Shown here piece after piece: positions 25,394 to 33,132 of a stretch of DNA of 42,918 nt; position 1 is the stretch's first letter, and every line of letters begins with the position of its first letter. Origin of the DNA: Chloroflexota bacterium (lineage in GTDB: Bacteria > Chloroflexota > Limnocylindria > P2-11E); NCBI GenBank assembly GCA_005889275.1, contig VBFI01000060.1, positions 1 through 42,918 of the forward strand. The letters are read 5' to 3'. The notes beneath the pieces are model-generated. The model did not search any database. It saw nothing but the letters and a program-made list of their open reading frames with translations, and was not told the DNA's origin. The position numbers were made by a program, and so were the translations under genes.

Positions 25394-26138
25394 GACTCTG
25401 GGCCTCTCGCGATCGTTCGGTGGAGTCCGAGCGGTCGCGGGCGTCGATCTCGTGATCGCGCCGGCGCAGGTCTTCGGGCTGATCGGCCCCAACGGTGCGG
25501 GCAAGACGACGTTCGTCAACATCGTCTCCGGCCACCTCCGCCCGGACGCCGGAACGGTCCACTTCGCGCAGGGCGACGTCACGGGGCTCGCCCCGCACGT
25601 CCTCGCCCGCCTTGGCATCGCGAGGACCTTCCAGGGCGTGCGTCTTTTCAAAGGACTCACCGTCCTCGAGAACGTCCTCGTCGGCCGGCACGCGCGGATG
25701 CGCCCCGACGCGCTCCGGCGCCTCTGGCCCCGAGGCGCTCCCGATCTCGCCGACCGCGAGATCGCCCGGTCGCTGCTCGATCGCATGGGGCTCGCCGCCC
25801 GCGCCGGCGCGCTCGCCGGCGAGCTCGCGTACGGCGACCAGCGGCGCCTGGAGATCGCGCGGGCCCTTGCCTCCGAGCCAAGGCTCCTCATCCTCGACGA
25901 GCCCGCGGCGGGGATGAACCCGGCCGAAAGCAGCGGGCTGCGCGGGCTCATGCGCGACCTCGCCCTAAACGGCCTCACGATCCTGCTCATCGAGCACGAC
26001 GTACGGCTCGTGATGGGGGCCTGCGACCGCGTCGCGGTGCTCAATTTCGGTCGCAAGATCGCCGAGGGTACGCCGGCCGAGGTGCAGCGAAATCCCGCGG
26101 TGCGCGAGGCCTACCTCGGCGCCGAGGACGTCGCGTGA
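25383..26138 (+). CDS. livG: Branched-chain amino-acid-type ABC transporter ATPase
   Basis: GPNGAGKTTFVNIVSG, GIARTFQGVRLFKGLTVLENVLVGRH, LLILDEPAAGMNPAE. Confidence 0.93.
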   Translation: MLLETLGLSRSFGGVRAVAGVDLVIAPAQVFGLIGPNGAGKTTFVNIVSGHLRPDAGTVHFAQGDVTGLAPHVLARLGIARTFQGVRLFKGLTVLENVLVGRHARMRPDALRRLWPRGAPDLADREIARSLLDRMGLAARAGALAGELAYGDQRRLEIARALASEPRLLILDEPAAGMNPAESSGLRGLMRDLALNGLTILLIEHDVRLVMGACDRVAVLNFGRKIAEGTPAEVQRNPAVREAYLGAEDVA

Positions 26139-26833
26139 CCACGATGCTCGAGATCGCGGACCTGTATATCCGTTACGGCGCGGTCGAGGCCGTGCATGGG
26201 ATCTCCTTCGCGGTCGCGCAGGGCGAGGTCACCGCGCTCATCGGTGCGAACGGTGCGGGCAAGTCCAGCACCCTCGCGGCGATCAGCGGCCTCGTCGCCG
26301 CCGCCGGGAGCATTCGCTTCGTCGGGCGTGACATCCGGGGAATGCCGCCGCACGAGATCGTCCGTGCCGGGATCGTTCAGGTGCCGGAGGGTCGCGAGAT
26401 CCTCGCGCGGATGACCGTCGAGGAGAACCTGCTCCTGGGCGCGCGGGGACGGGACGCCCGCGGGCTGCGATCGGCGTACGAGCGCTTCCCGATACTCGCC
26501 GAGCGGCGCTCGCTCCTCGCGGGCATGCTCTCGGGCGGCGAGCAGCAGATGCTCGCCATCGCGCGCGCGCTGCTCGCCGCGCCGCGGCTGCTCCTCCTCG
26601 ACGAACCGTCCCTCGGGCTCGCGCCGATCGTGGTCGCGCGCGTCTTCGAGACGCTCGCCGATCTGCGGCGGCAGGGGACCACCATGCTCCTCGTGGAACA
26701 GAACGCCCTTCGCGCGCTCCGCCTCGCCGACCACGCCCACGTCATGGAGCTCGGGCGAATCGTGATGTCCGGCACGGGCGCGGCGCTGCTTCGCGACGAA
26801 GCGGTGGCGCGGACCTACCTCGGCGTCGCCTAG
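26135..26833 (+). CDS. livF: Branched-chain amino-acid-type ABC transporter ATPase
   Basis: GANGAGKSSTLAAISG, VPEGREILARMTVEENLLLGA, LLLLDEPSLGLAPIVV. Confidence 0.93.
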   Translation: MTTMLEIADLYIRYGAVEAVHGISFAVAQGEVTALIGANGAGKSSTLAAISGLVAAAGSIRFVGRDIRGMPPHEIVRAGIVQVPEGREILARMTVEENLLLGARGRDARGLRSAYERFPILAERRSLLAGMLSGGEQQMLAIARALLAAPRLLLLDEPSLGLAPIVVARVFETLADLRRQGTTMLLVEQNALRALRLADHAHVMELGRIVMSGTGAALLRDEAVARTYLGVA

Positions 26834-27714
26834 TCGGGCTCGAGCACCTCGGTCGCGGCCGGGTACGTTCCGAGCTGCTGGATCCACTCGCAGCACGTGC
26901 GCATGAGCGCGAGCGCCTCGCGGGCCGGCCACTTGTTCGGGTCGCCCTCGAAGTCGAGATAGAAAACGTAGTCCCAGGGAGCCGCGCGGCTGGGGCGCGA
27001 CTCGATCTTGCTCAGCTGGATCCACGCCGTGGCGAACGGCTGGAGCGAACGGACGAGGCTGCCCGGAAGGTTCGCGGCCTTGTACACCAGACTCGTCTTG
27101 AGAGAGCCCTTGCGGAGCGACGCCGGGATCTGCTCCGCGACCCTCGCGTCCCCATCCCGGGCGAGGGCGAAGAACCTCGTGAAGTTGTCGCGCGAGGTCT
27201 CGATCGACTCGGCGAGGATGTCCAAGCCGTACCGCGCCGCCGCGCGGCGGCTCGCGACCGCGGCGACCTCCGGGTCCGCCGCCGCGGCCACCTCCGCCGC
27301 GGCGCCGGCCGTGTCGAAGGCGACGTCTGGCCGGATCGCGTGCGTGCTCAGGAATTCCTCGACCTGCGCGAGCGCCTGAGGGTGGGATCGCGCGATGCGA
27401 ACCCCCTCGAGTCGCGCTCCGGTTACCCCGAGCAGCGAGTGGCGCACTCGCAGGATGAGCTCGCCGATGACCTTCGCGCGCTCGTGATGGCGGAGCAGGT
27501 CGTAGACGTCGGCGACCGAACCAGCGTGGGTGTTTTCGACCGGAACCACGGCCGCGCTCACTTCGTCGGCCTCGAGAGCCGCGAATACCTCGGCGAACGT
27601 CCGTCGCGGGATGAGCGCGGCGCCCGGAAAGAGCGCGGCCGCGGCGGCCTCGGAGAACGCGCCGGCGAGACCCTGGTAGGCGACCTGGCTCAGCGGTACA
27701 CCGCCGTGCGCCAC
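26830..27714 (-). CDS. pheA: Prephenate dehydratase with C-terminal ACT domain
   Basis: VAYQGLAGAFSEAAAAALF..., VPVENTHAGSVADVYDLL, ETSRDNFTRFFALAR, ACT: KTSLVYKAANLPGSLVRSLQPFATAWIQLSKIESRPSRAAPWDYVFYLDFEG. Confidence 0.93.
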   Translation of the reverse strand: MAHGGVPLSQVAYQGLAGAFSEAAAAALFPGAALIPRRTFAEVFAALEADEVSAAVVPVENTHAGSVADVYDLLRHHERAKVIGELILRVRHSLLGVTGARLEGVRIARSHPQALAQVEEFLSTHAIRPDVAFDTAGAAAEVAAAADPEVAAVASRRAAARYGLDILAESIETSRDNFTRFFALARDGDARVAEQIPASLRKGSLKTSLVYKAANLPGSLVRSLQPFATAWIQLSKIESRPSRAAPWDYVFYLDFEGDPNKWPAREALALMRTCCEWIQQLGTYPAATEVLEPD

Positions 27715-28661
27715 TCCGCGTGGCTCTTGTCGTCCCCGCGCGCGATCGCGAAGTAGAGGTCGCCGATCCGCTTGGCGATCGGGCCGATCGCCCCGTCGCC
27801 AACCGGTCGCCGGTCGATCTCGACGCACGGCGCGACCTGCGCGCCCGTTCCACAGAAGAACACCTCGTCCGCGACGTAGAGCTCGGTCCGGTCGATGACT
27901 CGCTCCTCTGTGGGGATCCCAAGCTCCTTTGCGAGCGTGAGGATCGATTCGCGCGTCACGCCTTCGAGGATGTCCGCGGTGACCGGCGGAGTCGTGAGGA
28001 CACCCTCGCGGACCATGAAGACGTTGGCACCGCCGCCCTCCGACACATGACCGTCGGCCGTGAGGAAGATCGCCTCGTCGGCTTCGTAGTCGTGCGCCTC
28101 GTCGACCGCGAGGGCGGTGTTGATGTACGCCCCGGTGAGCTTGCCGCGCGCCGGGATCGCGTCGTCGGCCGTTCGCCGCCAGCTGGAAGTCCGCGCCGCG
28201 AGGCCGCCGGTCGGGAGATACGCGCCCAGCGGAAACGCGTAGATGCCGAAGCCGTCGCGCAGACCTCGAAGCGCGACCTTCACGGACCGCGCGGCCTTGA
28301 ACGCGAGCGGTCGAACGTAGACGTCATTTCTGAAGCCGTTCTTTCGCAGAAGCTCGAGGGTCAGCTTCACGAGGCCCTCCGCATCGGCCGGGAGCGTGAC
28401 TCGGAGGATCCGGACGGAGCGCCCCATGCGCTCGTAGTGCTCGCGCAGCCTGAACACGTAGAGCTGCTCCTGCGCCGGATTCCAGTACGCGCGGATTCCT
28501 TCGAACACGCCGGTGCCGTACTGGAGCGCGTGGGTCGCGAGGGACACCTTCGCTTCCGCCATGGGGACGAAGGCGCCGTCGAGGTATGCGATGCCGGTCT
28601 CGGCGATCTCCTGACCGACCGCCGCCACTTCCTTGAGCCGTTGCTCGACCGTGCTCGCCAT
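27690..28661 (-). CDS. ilvE: Branched-chain amino acid aminotransferase
   Basis: AYLDGAFVPMAEAKVSLATHALQYGTGVFEGIRAYW, GKLTGAYINTALAVDEAHDYEADEAIFLTADGHVSEGGGANVF. Confidence 0.93.
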   Translation of the reverse strand: MASTVEQRLKEVAAVGQEIAETGIAYLDGAFVPMAEAKVSLATHALQYGTGVFEGIRAYWNPAQEQLYVFRLREHYERMGRSVRILRVTLPADAEGLVKLTLELLRKNGFRNDVYVRPLAFKAARSVKVALRGLRDGFGIYAFPLGAYLPTGGLAARTSSWRRTADDAIPARGKLTGAYINTALAVDEAHDYEADEAIFLTADGHVSEGGGANVFMVREGVLTTPPVTADILEGVTRESILTLAKELGIPTEERVIDRTELYVADEVFFCGTGAQVAPCVEIDRRPVGDGAIGPIAKRIGDLYFAIARGDDKSHAEWRTAVYR

Positions 28662-28678
28662 CGCGCACCTCCAACAAA

Positions 28679-28702
28679 GAAGCCTCCCATCCGGGAGGCT
28701 TC
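28679..28702 (-). terminator. Intrinsic terminator (attenuator) in the ilvE leader
   Basis: Minus strand GAAGCCTCCC-ggat-GGGAGGCTTC-tttgtt: 10-bp perfect stem with U-rich tail. Confidence 0.8.
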
Positions 28703-28725
28703 GCGCCGCTGGTCGTCAGTTCGTG

Positions 28726-28800
28726 TTAGCCGCGCACGCCTCCGTCGCGAGCTCCCGCAAGGAGCTCGCTGAAAATGACGACGACGATCGAGCGCCGCAT
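28726..28800 (-). CDS. 24-aa leader peptide MRRSIVVVIFSELLAGARDGGVRG
   Basis: ATG...TAA ORF with an Ile-Val-Val-Val-Ile-Phe run and Leu-Leu, between promoter and terminator upstream of ilvE. Confidence 0.78.
   Translation of the reverse strand: MRRSIVVVIFSELLAGARDGGVRG
28747..28769 (-). promoter_or_regulatory. Leader hairpin (attenuator arms 1:2) overlapping leader-peptide codons
   Basis: Minus strand GCGAGCTCC-ttgcg-GGAGCTCGC, 9-bp perfect stem. Confidence 0.75.
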
Positions 28801-28810
28801 GCAACGACGA

Positions 28811-28839
28811 ACGGTACGGGCTGCGCCGCGGCCGGTCAA
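28811..28839 (-). promoter_or_regulatory. Promoter for the ilvE leader: TTGACC - 17 nt - TACCGT
   Basis: Minus strand -35-like hexamer 28834-28839 and -10-like hexamer 28811-28816, 17-bp spacer, 10 nt before the leader ATG. Confidence 0.65.
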
Positions 28840-28841
28840 GG

Positions 28842-29549
28842 TCAGATGCGGCCGATCACTTCGCCGCGCTGCCACACCCGTCGCGCGATCTCGAGCGCGC
28901 CGACGTCGAAGAACACAAGGAGCACGCCCACCGCGACGAGCGCCCACCCATCCGCGAGCTGGGACGCGACGACACCGAGACCGCCGAAGACCGCCGCGGA
29001 TATCGCGATGACCAGCCCGGCGAGCTGCTGCGCCGCGCGACTGGACCGCACGCGCGCCGCGACGATCATGGTGACGCTCCCGGTCGTGACGAGGTAGAGA
29101 AGCGACAACACGAGCAGCGCGTAGATGAGCTGCGGCGTGAGCGTATGCGCGATGCGCTCCGCGCCGTACCGGTAGCTCGCGAGGGCGTACGCGGCGGCGA
29201 GGGTGACGGCGCACGCGGCCAGTACCGGCGCGACCATGCCGATGAGCTTACCGAGGACGATGTCGAAGTCACGGATCGGCGCCGCGAGCAGCGGCACGAG
29301 CGTCCCGTTCTCCTTCTCCGCGGTGAACGTGGCGGCGATGAGCGACACACCGGCGAGGGACGGGAAGAAGACGCTCTGCAGCGCGAGTGCGACGATCGTG
29401 GCTTCCCCCGCCTGTCCGCCAGGGAGGCCGCGGTTCCCGAACACGAAAAAGATCGGGATGACCACGAAGATCGCGGTCCGCAGGAGCGACGCCCGGTCGA
29501 GGAAGACCTCCCAGCGGATCTCCCGCCAGGCGATGAGCCACCATTTCAC
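28842..29549 (-). CDS. ABC-2-type transporter permease
   Basis: Six-TM-like, AWREIRWEVFLDRASLLRTAIFVVIPIFFVFG, FTAEKENGTLVPLLAAPIRDFDIVLGKLIG; overlaps ATPase. Confidence 0.85.
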   Translation of the reverse strand: MKWWLIAWREIRWEVFLDRASLLRTAIFVVIPIFFVFGNRGLPGGQAGEATIVALALQSVFFPSLAGVSLIAATFTAEKENGTLVPLLAAPIRDFDIVLGKLIGMVAPVLAACAVTLAAAYALASYRYGAERIAHTLTPQLIYALLVLSLLYLVTTGSVTMIVAARVRSSRAAQQLAGLVIAISAAVFGGLGVVASQLADGWALVAVGVLLVFFDVGALEIARRVWQRGEVIGRI

Positions 29550-30469
29550 TGGCGGGCCTCCGCGAGGATCGCGAGGTACGCGTCCTCCAGCGAACGCTCC
29601 TCGGCCGCGAGCGTCACGACCTCGATGCCAGCGTCGAGGAGGGCGCGGAGCGCGGCGCCGTTCGTCCGTCGCGGGTCATCGGTCGCGAAACGAAGAGCGG
29701 CGAGGCCGTCCTCGCTCGCGGCCGGTTGCGCCTCGATCCCGATCCGTGAGAGGGCGTCGCGCGCCGCGCTCGCCTCGCCGGCGAACGCGAGGAGGTAGCT
29801 TGGCTTGCCGCCGGCGCGGATCTCGCTCGTCGCTCCGATCCGAATGACCCGGCCCTTGTACAGGACGACGACCCGATCGGCGATCCGCTGCGCCTCGTCG
29901 AGATCGTGCGTCGTGAGCAGGATCGCGCGATGCCGCGCGCGCAGGGAAACGATGAACGAGCGGAGCGTTTGCGCCATCTCGGGGTCGAGAGCCGTCGCCG
30001 GCTCGTCGAGGAGCAACACCGGCGGGTCGTGCACCAGCGCGCGGGCGATGGCGACTTTCTGGCGCATGCCGCGGGAAAACGCGCCCAGCCTCTTCGCGAG
30101 GACGTCATCGAGGCCGAGCAGCTTCGCGAGCTCGACCGCGCGGTGGTCCGGCGAGCTGACGTCGTACAGGCGCGCGAAGAAGGCCAGGTACTCGAGGAGC
30201 GGCATGCGGTCGTAGAGCGAGGGCTGATCGGTCACGAAGCCGCACCGCGCGCGCACACCGTTCGGGTCCACACGCACGGAGATCCCATCGACCAGGACGT
30301 CGCCTTCGCTCGGCGCCAGGATGCCGCCGATGATCCGGCTCGCCGTGGTCTTGCCGGCCCCGTTCGGGCCGAGCAGGGCGACGATCTCGCCCGGCCTGAC
30401 CTCGAACGAGGCGTCGGCGAGCGCGACGACGCCGTCGAAACGGCGCGTGACGTTCCGGACCTCGATCAC
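29546..30469 (-). CDS. ABC transporter ATPase (ABC-2 exporter partner)
   Basis: GPNGAGKTTASRIIGG, FSRGMRQKVAIARALVHDPPVLLLDEPATALDPE. Confidence 0.93.
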   Translation of the reverse strand: MIEVRNVTRRFDGVVALADASFEVRPGEIVALLGPNGAGKTTASRIIGGILAPSEGDVLVDGISVRVDPNGVRARCGFVTDQPSLYDRMPLLEYLAFFARLYDVSSPDHRAVELAKLLGLDDVLAKRLGAFSRGMRQKVAIARALVHDPPVLLLDEPATALDPEMAQTLRSFIVSLRARHRAILLTTHDLDEAQRIADRVVVLYKGRVIRIGATSEIRAGGKPSYLLAFAGEASAARDALSRIGIEAQPAASEDGLAALRFATDDPRRTNGAALRALLDAGIEVVTLAAEERSLEDAYLAILAEARQ

Positions 30470-30475
30470 AGAACG

Positions 30476-30492
30476 AGGATATGGGCTAGGTT
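30476..30492. promoter_or_regulatory. Divergent leaderless promoter pair (TATCCT on minus, TAGGTT on plus)
   Basis: TATCCT (30481-30476) sits 6 nt before GTG at 30469; TAGGTT (30487-30492) sits 7 nt before ATG at 30500. Confidence 0.6.
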
Positions 30493-30499
30493 CTCGAAC

Positions 30500-30865
30500 A
30501 TGGATGCCGTTCTGTCGCTTCACGGGAGGGTGGCGTACGCCCTGGTCCTCTACTACGTAGCGGTCGGTATCTGGGGCCTGTTCCTCGGGATCCGCGGCAG
30601 CGGACCGTCGCCGGGCTTTCGGGGCGCCATCGCCGTCGCGGTGATCGCGTCGCTCGCGCAGGGCGGGCTGGGGCTCCTCGTGATGCTCTTCTTGCGTCCG
30701 CTCGCCGACGCGCTGCACGCTCTCTATGGCGTGGCGATCGTGCTCGCCATGCCCTTCGCGGTCTCGCTCGTGCGTGACCGTGCCCCGCGGGGTCAGTCGG
30801 TCGCGCTCGGATTCGCCGCCCTCTTCACCGCGGGCCTCGCGATACGCGGCATCATCACGGCATGA
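30500..30865 (+). CDS. Small 4-TM hypothetical membrane protein
   Basis: 121 aa hydrophobic helices, e.g. VAYALVLYYVAVGIWGLFLGIRG. Confidence 0.7.
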   Translation: MDAVLSLHGRVAYALVLYYVAVGIWGLFLGIRGSGPSPGFRGAIAVAVIASLAQGGLGLLVMLFLRPLADALHALYGVAIVLAMPFAVSLVRDRAPRGQSVALGFAALFTAGLAIRGIITA

Positions 30866-32052
30866 CCGACGCCGACCAGCCTCCCGGCATCGACGAACGG
30901 CCGGATACGTCGCCACGCGCGCTGCAGGCGCTGCGCGATGACTTCCTTTACTTCAACGTGGCCGGCTCGGGGCCGACGTTCCCGGTGGCGCAGCGCGCGG
31001 CCGAACGGTTCCGCGGGTGGCTCAACGAGGTCGGCATGTTCGGACACGTGGGATACGCCGCCTACAACGCGGCCCTCGATGCCGCGAGGGCCGACATGGC
31101 GACGGCGCTCGGGGTTCCCGACCAGGCGTCGAACGTCGCGCTCGCGCAGTCGGCCACCGACGGCCTGAACACCCTCGTCGCGGGGCTCGCGATCGCGCCC
31201 GGCTCGCTCATGCTCACGACGGCCGAGGAGCACGGCAGCGCGCTCTACCCCCTCCGGCTGCGCGCCGAGCATGGCGACCAGCTCCGCGAGATCACTTGGC
31301 ACCGCGACGGGGACCGTTTCCTCGAGGAAGTGCGCCGCGGCATGCGCGACGGCGCACGGGCGCTGCTGCTCTCGCTGGTGTCGTGCAAGACGGGCGACGT
31401 CCTCCCGGTCGCGCAGGCCTGCCGCATCGCGCGCGATGGCGGCGCGATCACGATCGTCGACGCGGCGCAGGCGCTTGGCCAGATCCGCGTCGACGTGAAC
31501 GAGCTCGGCGCCGATGCGGTCGTGACGCTCGGGCACAAATGGCTGCATGGGCCGCTCGCGACGGGCGCGTTCTGGGTCCGCGACATCGCTCTCTTCGCGC
31601 CGACGCGCCTGGGCTGGCGTTCGCGCCTGGACCTCGCGACCGGGAGCAAGGCTTACAACCCGAGCGCGACGCGGTTCGAGACGGGCACCGTCGACGCGGC
31701 CGCGTTCGTCGGGCTTCGCCAGACGCTTGCCGTGCACCGCGCGCTCGGCGGCTGGGTCCCCACGCGCGTCCGTGCGCTGCGAAGGCGCCTGCTCGAACGG
31801 CTCCGCGAGCTGCCGTTCGCACTCCGCTCGACTCCCGCCGCGCCGACCGGCATCGTGGTGGTCGAGCCGCCCGGTGAGGTCGGAGACCTGGTCGACCGGA
31901 TGTGGAAAGAGGAGCGGATCGTGGTGAAGCTCATCGACGAGCCGGGGATCGCGCAGGCGATCCGCATCTCCTTCTGGGCGCTCCACAGCGACGACGACAT
32001 CGACCGTCTCGCGGCCGCCTTCGCGCGACAGGCGGTGGTGGGCGTCCGCTGA
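30862..32052 (+). CDS. Class V aminotransferase / cysteine-desulfurase-like PLP enzyme
   Basis: GAITIVDAAQALGQIRVDVNELGADAVVTLGHKWLHGPLATGAFWV. Confidence 0.88.
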   Translation: MTDADQPPGIDERPDTSPRALQALRDDFLYFNVAGSGPTFPVAQRAAERFRGWLNEVGMFGHVGYAAYNAALDAARADMATALGVPDQASNVALAQSATDGLNTLVAGLAIAPGSLMLTTAEEHGSALYPLRLRAEHGDQLREITWHRDGDRFLEEVRRGMRDGARALLLSLVSCKTGDVLPVAQACRIARDGGAITIVDAAQALGQIRVDVNELGADAVVTLGHKWLHGPLATGAFWVRDIALFAPTRLGWRSRLDLATGSKAYNPSATRFETGTVDAAAFVGLRQTLAVHRALGGWVPTRVRALRRRLLERLRELPFALRSTPAAPTGIVVVEPPGEVGDLVDRMWKEERIVVKLIDEPGIAQAIRISFWALHSDDDIDRLAAAFARQAVVGVR

Positions 32053-32840
32053 TGGCCGAGCTTTCCGGACACGTCGCGATCGTCACCGGTGGCGCGCGCG
32101 GGCTCGGACGCGCCGCGGCGGAGCGGCTCGCGTCGCTCGGCGCGGCCGTCGTCGTCGCGTCACGCAACGCGCCGGAGCTCGACGAGGTCGTGAAGGAGAT
32201 CAAGCGCGCGGGTGGCCGCGCCCTCGCTCAGACCGCGGACATCGCGGACGAGCGTCAGGTCCAGGAGCTCGTGCTGGCCACGGAACGGTTCGTCGGACCG
32301 GCGACGATCCTCGTGAACAACGCGGGCATGGTCGATCCGATCACCCCGCTCGCGCGCTCCAACGCGGCGCTCTGGCTGCGCAACATCGCGATCAACGTGG
32401 GCGGCACGTACCTCGCGACACGGGCGATCCTGCCCGGGATGCTCGACCGAGGCTACGGCCGGATCGTCAACATCTCATCCGGGTCGGCGACGCGACCCAG
32501 CGCCGGTTGGACGGCCTACTCCGCGGGGAAGGCCGCGGTCGTCCAGATGACGCGAAGCCTCGCGCTCGAGCTCGATGGCACGGGGGTCACCGCGTGCGCG
32601 TTCAACCCCGGGCTCATGGATACGGAGATGCAGGAGCGGATACGGCGCACGTCCGCGACCGACTTCCCGCGGAGCGACGAATTCCGCGCGGCGCACCGCG
32701 AGGGACACCTGAACGACCCGAAGGTCCCCGCCCGCTCGATCGCGTACCTCGTGCTGCCATCGACGGACCTGAACGGCGCCGTGCTCGAGCAGGGTGACGA
32801 GGCGCTCGGCCGCGCCGTCGATGCCGCGATCCCGCCCTAG
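32052..32840 (+). CDS. Short-chain dehydrogenase/reductase
   Basis: VAIVTGGARGLGRAAAERLASLGA, NNAGMVDP, Ser-Tyr-Lys region NISSGSATRPSAGWTAYSAGKAAV. Confidence 0.92.
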   Translation: MAELSGHVAIVTGGARGLGRAAAERLASLGAAVVVASRNAPELDEVVKEIKRAGGRALAQTADIADERQVQELVLATERFVGPATILVNNAGMVDPITPLARSNAALWLRNIAINVGGTYLATRAILPGMLDRGYGRIVNISSGSATRPSAGWTAYSAGKAAVVQMTRSLALELDGTGVTACAFNPGLMDTEMQERIRRTSATDFPRSDEFRAAHREGHLNDPKVPARSIAYLVLPSTDLNGAVLEQGDEALGRAVDAAIPP

Positions 32841-32841
32841 A

Positions 32842-32855
32842 AGCCCGCGCGGGCT
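32842..32855. terminator. 14-bp palindrome AGCCCGCGCGGGCT between convergent genes
   Basis: Perfect palindrome 1 nt after the SDR stop and overlapping the end of the minus-strand gene. Confidence 0.4.
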
Positions 32856-33132
32856 ACCGCTCCTGCGCCTTCTCTCCGCGCGCGCCGACCGGCTTGAAGC
32901 TCTTTCGTTTGTCGATCGCCGTTCGAAGCAGCTTGGCGGTCCCGTCGGCGTCGGTCTGCGCACGGCGCTCGAGCTCGGACGCCGGCCGCCCGATCAGCCC
33001 GCACGTCGCGCAGTCACCGCGGGCGTCGAGACGCGCGTGGCAATACGAGCAGTGCACCTCGAACGCCCCTTGTGGCGTGAAGAGGTTCAGCGCCGCGGCT
33101 TCCGCGATGAGCGCGCGGACGTCCTCGGCCAT
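32854..33132 (-). CDS. Small zinc-ribbon hypothetical protein
   Basis: CSYCHARLDARGDCATCG, 92 aa, abuts ALDH stop. Confidence 0.6.
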   Translation of the reverse strand: MAEDVRALIAEAAALNLFTPQGAFEVHCSYCHARLDARGDCATCGLIGRPASELERRAQTDADGTAKLLRTAIDKRKSFKPVGARGEKAQER

